Assembly (NCBI GenBank): GCA_016808115.1
Contig: JAEQBH010002195.1
Coordinates: 1-64,000, forward strand
Direction of reading: 5' to 3'
Length of the DNA stretch: 64,000 nt
Source of the DNA: Tetrastigma voinierianum
Lineage: Eukaryota > Streptophyta > Magnoliopsida > Vitales > Vitaceae
The translations under genes and the position numbers were made by a program. Each line of letters begins with the position of its first letter. Positions within the stretch are counted from its first letter, which is position 1. Positions 47,640 to 57,896 of this stretch are shown here, one piece after another. The notes under the pieces were generated by a model. The model was not told the origin of the DNA and made no database searches. It saw nothing but the letters and a program-made list of their open reading frames with translations.

Positions 47640-47782
47640 GAGAATTAGTTTGGTATTATTTGACAAATTTTTCCTTTGAACCTCAAGACAATTATTTTTG
47701 GCAAATGTCTTGGTGACAATTACAGTATTTGTACCTACTTCCCATTTATTTTCAAATAAACCGCCTAAAATATACTTCTCCC
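47640..47782 (-). repeat. Right terminal inverted repeat of the MULE
   Basis: The reverse complement begins GGGAGAAGTATATTTTAGGC and continues GGTTTATTTGAAAATAAATG, matching 36720-36865. The element ends at 47782, followed by nine A residues. Confidence 0.85.
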
Positions 47783-48278
47783 AAAAAAAAATCAACAAGC
47801 ATCCACCACAATTCCGGTCCTTCTTTTCATTAAATTTTCAGCAAACCTTAGTTTTAGGCCCTATTTTCATTAAAGAATAAAAAAAAAAAATCTGTGAGCC
47901 CACTACCTCAACTTTGACCGCCCTCATTTTTCTTAAATTTCCATAATGTTTAACCATAATATTAGGAAATTAGGCATACAAATTTAATCTCCCTCTAACA
48001 TAGCCAATAAAACAAAATCGAGGTGCTAGCTACATATATTAAAGTGAAAATTCCATGCTTTGCAAACCATCCAAAAGAAAGAAATGAACAAGAGAGACAT
48101 GTAAGAAATATGCATAATAACAAAGAAAACAGATCTAAAAACTAAATAACATAAATCTAGACAGTAGAAATTACACATATTATTAAATAAAAGCTTCAAA
48201 AGAGTTTGACTATTTACATGTGAACCCATGCCCAGAGAAAGAAAAATACCAATGACAAACCTTACAATGTTCCTTGCT

Positions 48279-48389
48279 TTAATCAAGAACAATATCAGCC
48301 CAACTTCTTTGTAGTTCCTCCAAACCTTGCTTTTCAACCAGCCTCCACAAGTCAGGCGCTTCTTCCCCTCCGCCCATTTCATATAAGAA
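48279..48389 (-). CDS. Orphan terminal exon of an unrecognised gene
   Basis: On the minus strand an acceptor (TGTGACATCAG) is followed by an open frame starting FLYEMGGGEEAPDLWRLVEK and ending in WADIVLD and a TAA stop. The composition, acidic and amphipathic with regular Leu spacing, looks like a real protein C terminus. Another frame is also open across this segment (48026-48382) but looks less protein-like. I do not recognise the family and found no partner exon to the right within 800 bp. It could be a gene end stranded by the neighbouring insertions. The other possibility is chance. Confidence 0.3.
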   Translation of the reverse strand, partial: FLYEMGGGEEAPDLWRLVEKQGLEELQRSWADIVLD

Positions 48390-49158
48390 CTGATGTCACA
48401 GCAACCAACAAAGAAACCTAGAAATTAAATAGGAACAAAGATAAGAGAATGTTTAAGCACATATGCGTAGATATAGGGATGTTTTCTAACCAAATTCGAA
48501 TCCAGAAATTAAATGACTTCTTGTTTAATCAGGCTTTCCGAGTAAGAGAAAGAAGAATGAAGAGGTTTTTAAGATTGAAAAAGAAGAATGAGAGGAAAAT
48601 AAAATACTTAATCAAATTATTGAAATATTGGAAATGACAGTGATATTTTTCAAGGTAAAAAACATTTATAAGATTGATTGAGAAATTAACCATTTAGGGT
48701 AAGCCCATCATTTGTTCTCCAATATTTAAAATTGAATTTACAAGAAGAGCTACTCTTTATCTCTTCATTGCATGTATTAAGTACAAACTTTTTATATTTT
48801 CTTTTTTCTATACTATGGATCATGACTCTCTTTTCCCCTAAAATAATTTTTATTTTTGATGATTAACTAATTAATTATGATAGGGTGTTATCAATTATTA
48901 TTATTATTGGTATAATAAGTTATGTAAAATGGAATAGATAATTGAAGTAAAGTATTTATGAAATAAAAGGAGGAAATAATAATTTTTACATATATAAAAA
49001 ATGACTATCTATATTGATATTTTAATTTATGGGAAATGGAATAAAATTTAATTTAAAATGACTATTTATATTTAATTTCATCATCAAAACTTCCATATGT
49101 ATATAAATACTTTTTTTTTTTTTTTTTCTCATAATATATATATATATATATATATATA

Positions 49159-49196
<38 letters not shown>

Positions 49197-49201
49197 TTAT
49201 T
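48390..49201. other. A+T-rich spacer with microsatellites
   Basis: No gene is supported. A T-run lies at about 49109-49127 and (TA)n tracts at about 49135-49158 and 49167-49191, separated by a CTCTCTC core. Confidence 0.6.
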
Positions 49202-50517
49202 ATGACACCCCAAAACCGGGGAGGTTACGTTGACAAAACAGGGAGTTTTGTTGACAACCCGTTAACCTCTGAGGAATTCTGTGGATTTCGGGTGACTGAT
49301 ACCACCTTTGTTGTGTCCGTTTATTGGAATCCATATTTTCAAAAAATCAGAGCGAGTCTCCTTTGTTGGGGAGCTTTACCCAACATACAGCGAAGTATAA
49401 CCATAACCCATCCTGGGGTTTCATGAAGTAATGGCTGACTACAGATTCATCTATTCATATCTGGCCTTGCACAACTATGTCACAACTACATGGACAGGGA
49501 TTACTTCCAGGCTCACCTCATCACCACTTTACTGGGTCATTCATTCACATTTAAATCTAAAATAACAAGTAAAACGCAGTGATAGTAAGGTCCGTCGGCT
49601 CTCTTACCCATAATTATCCTGCCCATTCTTTACCGTAATTGAGAAAAATTTAGATTACAATTCTTTGCACGAAATATTTATTTTTAAATGTTACTCAAAA
49701 GGTAATATCAGCACACATGACTTATTTATAATCACAACCTCGTCGGATGTTGTCTCCACTATACCACATTACTGAAGGGTCCCATAACAGGGTAGGCAGT
49801 ACCCAATAAAAAATTCTCCTACAAAGGCTACTCCTCGCCTAAATGCATGACCAATTATTATAAACATAAAATTATATTTCATATAAATAATGCAATCTTA
49901 TATGGAAATGTTCGTCAATGTCAGCCATGAGATGAGACTCCTCATACCCTGGCTTACGGGTCCCATTCAGCTCCTTCACACCTACAACGCCAAGTGTAAC
50001 CGATCATTAGAGGTTTCACTTGATAACTAAACCATTGGATGGCCTCTCTAATTTAATTTATCAAATCCCATGTGTTTACGAACTTTCATCGCTGGATGCA
50101 TATGTCTGACCAAGAATAAAATTTTGGTCTTTCACCCTAGGAAGGGGTGGGGGATCTACCCCATCTTACTTCACCCAAACACACGTGATTTAGTATTATT
50201 GTTTTTACACAGGTAGTCTCGATTTGGGACGTTACCCATTTAGAGCTCTACACATTCACAAGAATGGTAAATAACCAACACCATGCACACACACCCGACT
50301 CGATGCGATGTGACCGTGCATATGAAATGCAATCACGCCATTTCATGATATGTCATGCTACATGCAACATTCATAAATTCCGGATAATTATATTTCTTAC
50401 ATATAATTTCCATTAATCACCATTTCCATGTTAATACATCACGCAAGCACATATTAACATGATTTTTACACATAACATGTTTTTAAAGCGGAAGCCCGAG
50501 TCGCCTGATTCATCTAA
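49202..50517 (-). repeat. Tekay-type LTR fragment, reversed
   Basis: The reverse complement ends GGTTTTGGGGTGTCA. It shares the order of motifs of the Tekay LTR 3' part: GGGTAGAGCTCC-like sequence, CAAAGGAGACT, a gap, then GGGTTGTC and the terminal GTCA. Towards 50480-50515 it reads ATGAATCAGGCGACTCGGG, comparable to 27508-27525 of the Tekay LTR. The Copia LTR at 50518 interrupts it there. Its left end abuts a (TA)n tract. Confidence 0.65.
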
Positions 50518-50966
50518 TGTATGATAGATATACAAAATACCCATTACTAATAACACAGTAGTAGTCATGAAGAAAATCTCTTCTAGAATCCACGGGACCT
50601 TCCAAGCTATTCTTTATTTAATGGATACAACGTGTGGGGCGCACCCCAGTCACAAAGAAACTAGATACGAAAGACACTGCGAAACCTTCCCGGTTTACAT
50701 TCTCTCTCAAGGTGTTTTCATAAACCTGGAGGCTAAAACTTCTACTAAACCACAGGCTAGAGGCCGGTGTATTTATAGGCGCTAACCTAACCCCATTAGG
50801 GTTTTATAACATGGGCCCACGATGGAAATGGGCTCCATCTTGTATCTTAATATAGTTAAATGGGCTCTGTCTCATCTAATGAGCTAGCTTGAGAGGATCC
50901 TATGGCCCATTATTAATTAAGGCTCTTGATCAACGGTCCTAGATTGCTTAAGAGCATAAATCCAAC
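50518..50966 (-). repeat. Copia LTR copy 1
   Basis: On the minus strand it starts TGTTGGATTTATG and ends CTATCATACA, about 449 bp. A TATAAATA box lies at 50770-50777 (minus). It is homologous to 55986-56438 and 59843-60282. The polypurine tract on its right is degenerate here. Confidence 0.85.
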
Positions 50967-51719
50967 AATCTCAGCTTGCGAAGCAGAGTGCGGGGCCAAA
51001 TAATCTTATCAGGAGCTACTCCACCTAAAAACCCCGGATACTTAATTCCAAAATTAATAATGTTTATATCAAATGCTTTTCCTTTGTAAATATCAATAAT
51101 TAATTGATGATTTTTATGTAAATCCAACTAATTATTTGTCTCTTGACTTATCGGTTTCTCTACTTGGATCATGCCTTGGCCGGTGACTTTCAATATGCGA
51201 GTGCCGAAACATGTCAAGAGGATATTTCATACAAATTCCATTTTATATATTTCATAAATACTTGATAATCAAAATACCATAATCCCCAATTATCAAGATA
51301 TTGGTCGTTAAAATAGGCCTCACTTATTGATAACTCAAAAGAACCATAGTAACTTAATTATCTATTACTATAATATACTCGGGATTAGAAGAAAAATAAC
51401 ATATCTAATATCGCACGAGATTTTAAATCCTTTCACGAAATTTATCCTTGAATTAAATCTCTTTCGAATCCTCTCGAGAATGACCATAATTCATTCAAAT
51501 ATTTTATAATAACCAAAATGATCATTTCATAAAATATTGCAGTCTAAATGAGTACAGCTTTATTTAATAGCGTGAGACAATTCATAAATTATGAGAGCAC
51601 ACATGATCATGTCTTCAATGGGCGTATCCATGATCATATACTACATAATTAATACGGACCTTATGCGTAAATATAATGTACAAAAACTTGGTATTATATC
51701 GAAAAATATAAGAGTACAA

Positions 51720-54600
51720 CTTGTCTTGCTCACAGAGCACAAATGTCACCAACTCCGCTCGGTCTAGTAAGCACAGGACCTCTTAAGACCCATACAATTT
51801 ACATGTTTCTCAAACACCGTTCTCAACAAATGAAGCCATTTAGGGTAGACATATCTGATCTTGATTTACTTGAGTCAATATCCCCTTGAAATCTGAGTCC
51901 ATATAACGAGTGTTTTAAGACTCCCCCTTTGGAATACACCAACATATAATCCTCATTCTCTTTAAATACTTGAGTATATGTTTCATTGCTGTCCAGTGTT
52001 CTACTCGGGATAGTTAATGCCAGAAACACTACTCCCACTGCATAGCAGATATCTGGCCTGGTACATAGCATAGCATACATGAGACTATAGCAGTAGAAGC
52101 ATAAAGGTTTTTACTCCATGGAGTTCTTTACGTTCGGGAGTTTTGGTGATTGCTCCTTGAAAGGTGAATTCCATATACGAAGGGTAGAAGTCCCTTTTGA
52201 AATTTTCCATGCCAAACCTGGTCACTATTTTATCAATGTAGGAGGCTTGGGATAAAGGCCCAACACCTTATTCTTTCGGTCTCATAAAAAGTTTGATTCT
52301 GGGAATATAGTTAGTTTCACCCAGGTCCTTCATATTTGCTTTTCAGGTAACCTTTCGTCGATAACACTTTCACCTTTGTTTCCAATTAACGAGAATATCA
52401 TCTACGTAAAGTATAAAAGACTACCACTATTCATGAATTTTCTTATACACACATGGTTCATGGGACTTTTCTCAAGAATCCATATAATTTGATACTTGAT
52501 CAACCACTTTTGATGTTCATGATGCGGATGATTCTTAAGCCCGCAGCCAGACCTATGCAACTTGCAAACCATGTGTTCTTGACCTGGGCTATAGACCCTT
52601 TCGGTTTGCTGCATATAGATATCTTAACTTCCAGCTCTCCATTTGAAAATTTGTTTTGACATTCATTTTCCAAATCTCTGTGAGAAAGCTGCTTGTACTT
52701 TCACGATAAGAAGAATCGACAGATTTAAGCATGGCTACTGGCGAAAAGTTTATACATAATCTATACTTGCACTCTTTTTGAGTGTAACCTTTTGCCACCG
52801 AATCTAGCTTTGAAGGTTTCAACCTTCAATCACAGTCCTCTCTTTCTCTTGTAGATCCACTTACACCCAATTGGTTTTACCTTTAGGTGCTTCTATAAGA
52901 GACCAAGCGAGTTAGAACCCATAGATTCCATCTCACGATTATTGCCTTTTTCACTCTTGCACATCAACATCCTCGATGCCTCTGCATATGTGGTTGGAGT
53001 CGTCATGAGATTATCAAAGCGACTTGATAAGTCTCTCCCCAACAAGGCATACCTTGCGGGTTACGTATCAGTCTCCCACTACGAGTTTGCTGCATTGGTT
53101 GTTGTACATGTACAGAAGGATCAAGTTTTCGGTTCAATTAGATTACCAAATCTCTTCATCGTATTTGCTGTTCTTGAGTTTCTTGAATTTGGTCACATTT
53201 GTTTCACGTGTTTGTTCACCTTGAATTTGTACATTTTCCCTCTTTGAACATCAACGGGAAAGCAGGGTGGAAAAATAGGAGTTTGTGGTGGATCTCGGCG
53301 AGTCAAGCTCTTCAGAACCACTTTACTCTTAGGTTTAAAATTGTTAAGTATAATCCTCTTCTAAGAAAGTGGCATGAGTACTCACTATCACCTTCTTTTC
53401 CTTTGGATTATAGGAATATTCCACCTCTGATTTCCCTTAGGGTAGCCAATAAACATACACATTCTGTTAAAGTTCTTTTGTTGTTTTAACGTACCAAGGC
53501 GTGTCTTTGGAGCACGAATCCTAATATGGTTCAAAATTTGGGCTTCTGGCCACTTTCCATAGTCTGTGGGTGTCTTTGAAGCGGATTTAGATGGAACTAA
53601 ATTTAGTATGTATCACATTTGTTTCTAAGGCATATCTGACGATTCAAGTAATGATGAATAATTGAGCATCGACCTCCACCATATCCTAAAGGGTTCTATT
53701 TCTCCTTCCCGGAGACTCCATTTCTTTGGCGTTCGGGGAGATGATAATTGAGATATTATCCCCTCTTGAGCCAAGTAGGGCTTGAACTCTCGAGACAAGT
53801 ATTCACCGCCTCGGTCATCTAGAAGGCTGTGATATGGACACCCCCAGTGGCACTACGCCTCGATATATACTCTCGAAATTTATCAAAACCCGGACTTATG
53901 GGCGCGTGAGTAACAACATATCTTGAGTAGTCATCAATAAATGTGATGGAAATCTCATACCCGCCTCGGGCTTGAGCAGCTCATTGGTCCACATACATCG
54001 GTGTGTACCAATTCCAAGCGTATAATTCTTACGATTTCCTTTGGCCGCGAAGGCCTCTTTATCATTACCTTAAACATGATTCACATACTGAGTATAGGTT
54101 CAAAGATCAAAATTTAAATTCCACTTTTAACCAAACCATGAATTCTACTAGAATTAATATGATCCAATCGTAAATGCCACATATAGGTTTCATTTGAAAC
54201 CTTCCTTTTCTTAGATAAAGGAAATTGCTCATCATCAGTATTTTCAATAGCATTAATACTATAGGACATAGGAGTTAAAAAATATAAACCATTTATCAAT
54301 ATTACAGGAACAAATAAAAGCGTTATTACTCTTTGGTAGCGGGAGTGCAATTGCCTTTGTTAAACCATGTTCAACTAAACAACTAACGAAACCAAATTCC
54401 TCTTAAAATCAGGACAAGCAAGCGATGCGTTCAGCCAAAGTGCTGACAATGGCAGCTCCACTGATCTCTTATATTGGAGACATATTCCCAGTTTCCCTGA
54501 CTGGCTTCTTTGTCGCTCTTGGTGGGTTGCTTTGTTTGAACCAACGCAAAGAGTAACAAGCATGGTTAGTGGCTCTAGATAATGATCCATTTATCATTGT
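51720..54600 (-). pseudogene. Copia A protease, integrase, RT and partial RNase H
   Basis: Minus-strand landmarks in order: PDFKRNLVSLV (about 54375-54410), the GAG_pre-integrase domain (54114-54350: NGLYFLTPMSYSINAIE, TYMWHLRLDHINSSRIHGLV), integrase with a DRGGEY-like core block near 53810, and an INT C-terminal part at 53300-53400. The RT start LNWV-like region lies near 52870. An RT YVDDILV box is at 52388-52408 and YAMLCTRPDICYAVGV near 52030-52080. The sequence then jumps from STLNGFIC (51823) to VFEKHVN. Compared with the copies at 57310-57610 and 61118-61448, about 300 bp of RNase H is missing. No intact enzyme remains. Confidence 0.8.
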
Positions 54601-55314
54601 AATTCTCCACTAAACAAGCCTCGAGCAACATTTATACTACTCATACCTAGTTTTTGGGCAATCCTTCTTCCGGTGACCTTTACGTCGCACTTGGCTTGCC
54701 GCCTTCGGCACCTTCATTGCAGTTGGTTTGAAAAGTTGGACATGTTTCCTTCTACTTTTTGTTCTTCTTTCCGCCCTTAGGTTTCCCTTTAGGTTTTGAA
54801 GAACTTTCAGCATGATAAGCACTTCCCTGCTTCACGAGAGACCTTCGGCCTCTCGGCTCATAGTGCATAAGTTCAATGGGAGTAAACCGGGTTTGATTTC
54901 ATGTTGTAGTTCAGTTTGGAGGCGGCCCAAAGCTAATGGGTAGAGATTCTAGGATCAAGTCAATCTTCATCTCTTGATCCGAGCAGCCCCCATCACCTCG
55001 CAGCGATCTTGATGTGCCCCGTCATTTTTTAGACAATGGTCCAGCACATTTCCTCGATCCTCTGAGTGTTCATTCAAATTTTTATGTTTGCTTGTCTAGC
55101 GATCTTGCTACTTTTAGCAAACATCCATCTAGAGTGCAGATTATTTCTAATACACTCTCGGATCGATGAATTTGCTTTCGCGGATGTTCTCTATTGGCTA
55201 GAAAATAACAGTGAGCCTGTAGTATTTTAGTTGCCAATCTGCAAATTGCTTCTTAGTTTCCTCTGAAGCATTAGCAATGGGCTCCTGGGGTTTCAGCACT
55301 TCAATTGAATCCAT
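54600..55314 (-). pseudogene. gag: Copia A gag
   Basis: The minus-strand ATG at 55314 opens MDSIEVLKPQEPIANASEET followed by KKQFADWQLKYYR, a typical start of a Copia Gag (UBN2-type capsid). Near 54655-54700 RRKGHRKKDCPKTRYE is a remnant of the CCHC knuckle, with the first Cys pair lost. A basic Lys/Arg stretch lies before it. The centre is frameshifted. Confidence 0.7.
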
Positions 55315-55985
55315 AATTTTATTTCTCATGTATATATGCTGTACATTAGATATATGGCACCTAGGATTCTATTATTTATGTTATTTATAATTTTTGTATT
55401 ATGAATGAATGATTTAGTTTTGGCCTTAATCCATGATAGTTTTGCTTGTATTTTTGGGGATGTAACAAGGCTAATCATAAGATTAGGTTTCCTCCTTGAT
55501 TTATTTATTTATTTATTTTTCCTGCATTTTTATATGTAAATTCGGATTTATTATAAAAAAATATATAAAAGAATGACTAACGTTGTCGAGAATGGGCTGA
55601 TTTTTGGTAGTGTGGTTTTCTCACAATGTAATTTTTACATTGTTCGTGGCAATCCGAGTTTTATTGGCGGTCGAGCGGCCTTTTTGGTGCTTTCAGTTCA
55701 ATAGGGAATGAGTTAGGGTTTTGTGTTTTTTGGGCTTGAAACCACACAAGCCAATTCTAACTGGCCCACACCCCATGGACTTACAAGACTGAAGAAGAAA
55801 GAAGATGTACGGGCTAGATGTAAAGTTGGGCTTCTTAGCCCTATTGGGCTTGTAATTTTCTTTCTAGGAAACCCATGGATTATGGCACATTAATTATTCT
55901 ATATTTATAATTGTTTAAAATTATATGGATATAACATGTGGAATCAAACGGCCCAGGCTTGAGGAATCATACGAGTTAAATACAA
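55315..55985 (-). other. Copia leader or unassigned DNA between gag and the next LTR
   Basis: No coding signal is seen. Just left of the LTR at 55986 the minus strand reads TATGATTCCTCAAGCCTGGG, a poor match to a tRNA-Met primer site. TTTATTTATTTATTTATTT-type sequence lies near 55500. Confidence 0.4.
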
Positions 55986-56438
55986 TGTATGATAGATATA
56001 TTTTCATCACCCATTACCTAACTTTGTAGTAGTCTGAAGAATCTCTTCTAGAATCCACATGACCTTCGAGCTATTCTCTACGTGACGAGATGCAGGTGGC
56101 CAAGGCACTGATCCGCAAAGCCGATCTGAAAAACACTCTGGAAACCTTTCGGTTTACGTTTCTCTCTCAAGGTGTTTTCATAAACACAGGAGGCTAATAA
56201 ACTTCTCTATTTAGGCCTAGGAAGCGGTGTATTTATAGGTTTGCTAGCCCCTAACCAGTAGGGGTTTCTCTTACCTTGGGCTATAACACCTTGGGCTGGA
56301 AATAAAATGGGCTCATCTTGTATCTTGTAATCGATTAAATGGGCTACGTCATCTAATGAGCTGACTTAAATCCTATGGCCCATTATTAATTAAGACTCTT
56401 GATCAACGGTCTAGATTGCTTACGGGCATAAATCAACA
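55986..56438 (-). repeat. Copia LTR copy 2
   Basis: The minus strand begins TGTTGATTTATGCCCGTAAG directly after the polypurine tract AAGTGGGAGA (plus-strand 56440-56449) and ends CTATCATACA. A TATAAATA box lies at 56230-56237 (minus). Length is 453 bp. Confidence 0.88.
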
Positions 56439-57189
56439 ATCTCCCACTTGCTTGACGAGGCGGGATGAAATAATCTTATCGAGAATACTCCACTAAACCA
56501 GATGTAATTCCAAAATTAATAATGTTTTATATTAAATGTATTTTCCTTTGTAAAATATCAATAATTAATTGATGAATTTTACGTAAATCAACTAATTATT
56601 TTATTCTCTTGACTTATCCAGTTTCTCTATGGATCCCATTACCTTGAGTGACTTTCAATATCAGAAGCTAGAAACATGTCAGAGGATATTTCCTCCCTAA
56701 ATTCCATTTTGTATATTTCATAAATACTTGATAATCAAATACCATAATCTGGAAATTATCAAGATATTAATTAGGTTTAAAATAGGCCTCCACTTATTGA
56801 TAACTCAAAGAACCATAGTAACTTAATTATCTATTTATAATATACTCAGGATTAAGAAAAATAACATATCTAATATCGTTTGAGATTTAATTCCTTTCAC
56901 AGAAATTTATCCTTGATTAAATCTCTTTCGATCCTCTCAGAATGACCATAATTCATTCCAATATTTTATAATAACCAAGACTGATCATTTCATAAAATAT
57001 TGCAGTCTAAATAAAGTGCTGACTTTATTTAATAAGCTGAGACAATTCATTGAGATTATGAACTTTGTGATCATGTGTGTGATGGACGTGCTCCATATGA
57101 TCATATACTACATAATTAATAAAGGACCTTATGCGTAGAAATATAATGTGCAAAAAAACTTAATTTTTATTATGTCGAAAATGAATTAC
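56439..57189 (-). other. Copia 3' untranslated region (segment B)
   Basis: This stretch of about 750 bp is repeated at 50967-51719 and 60283-61039. It lies between the end of pol and the polypurine tract and has no coding content. Confidence 0.75.
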
Positions 57190-57886
57190 AACTTGTCTTT
57201 GCTCACAGAGCCTGAAATGTAACAACATCAAAACAAGCTCACAAAGTTGGCACAGGACCCTGCCCAAGACCCATACAATTTGTGCTTCTCAAACACACGT
57301 TCGGGAAGAGACTTAGTAGGGTTTGCTGAGTTCTCCTCAGATTCTATTTTAGTAACCACTGTATCTCCTCTATCAATGAAATCACGGATCAAGTGATTTT
57401 CTTTGCCAATATGTGTTTCGCTTTTGTGGGGTGTGGTTCTTTGGGTGTACTACGACCCCACTTGTTATCACAGTAAGGAGTAATGGGCGATGCACTTGGT
57501 ATCACACTGAAGATCAAAGGAATTTCTTAAGCCATACGACTTTCTTTGCGGCTTCGGATCTGGTATATCGACAGGTTGTGCGTCGGCAACCTGATCTGTT
57601 TAACTACTCCTCCAGCTCCATTTAGGGTAAACACATATCCACGATGTTGATTTACTTGAGTCAATATCCCCTTGGAAATACGAGTCCATTATAACCAAGT
57701 GTTTAAGACTCCTTTGGAATACACCAACATATAATCTGGTTCTCTTTAAATACTTGAGTATATGTTTCATTCTTTATTCCAGTTTTCTACTCGGGATACG
57801 ATTGATGAAGCACTACTCCTTGCATAGCGGATATAAACACAGTATAGCATAGCATACATGAGACTACCAACAGCGAGCATAAGGTT
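57190..57886 (-). pseudogene. Copia segment B, RNase H and pol end
   Basis: Minus-strand reading gives the RNase H tail: KHILAKKITLIRDFIDRGD and TVVTKIESEENSANPTKSLP, then ERVFEKHKLYG near 57290. Similarity to segment C ends at about 57886, in the middle of the RNase H start (YAMLY-like). Beyond that the sequence switches to + strand Copia of an earlier pol region. Confidence 0.75.
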
Positions 57887-57896
57887 TATGTTTATC

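Larger units (their letters stand above)
36720..47782 (+). mobile_element. Mutator-like element (MULE) with transposase and ULP1-like gene
   Basis: The left end GGGAAAAGTATATTTCGG and the right end, read on the minus strand as GGGAGAAGTATATTTTAGG, begin inverted terminal repeats alignable for about 140 bp. The inner part carries a mudrA-like transposase (39300-41500) and a ULP1-like protease gene (41741-44680), both on the + strand. A four-unit ~145-bp array lies near the left end and a six-unit ~340-bp array near the right end. A third copy of the terminal repeat lies at 38397. Flanking 9-mers TAAAAAAAT and AAAAAAAAA are compatible with the 9-bp target duplication of Mutator elements but are low complexity. 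MULEs with a ULP-like second gene are known (the Kaonashi type in Arabidopsis). Both genes are frameshifted. Confidence 0.8.
50518..55985 (-). mobile_element. Copia element A, 3' LTR to gag leader
   Basis: Read on the minus strand from 55985 leftward: an untranslated leader, gag (ATG at 55314), protease, integrase, RT, a truncated RNase H, about 750 bp of 3' untranslated sequence, then the 3' LTR at 50518-50966. The pre-integrase, integrase, RT order (integrase before RT) defines Ty1/copia. It is inserted in the reversed Tekay LTR. Its 5' LTR would be the copy at 55986-56438, which also serves as the 3' LTR of the next segment. Frames are broken throughout. Confidence 0.82.

Noticed and set aside
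49022..49426. ORFs on both strands with IYIYIY stretches
   Set aside because: Products of the (TA)n tracts and, further on, of reversed LTR sequence.
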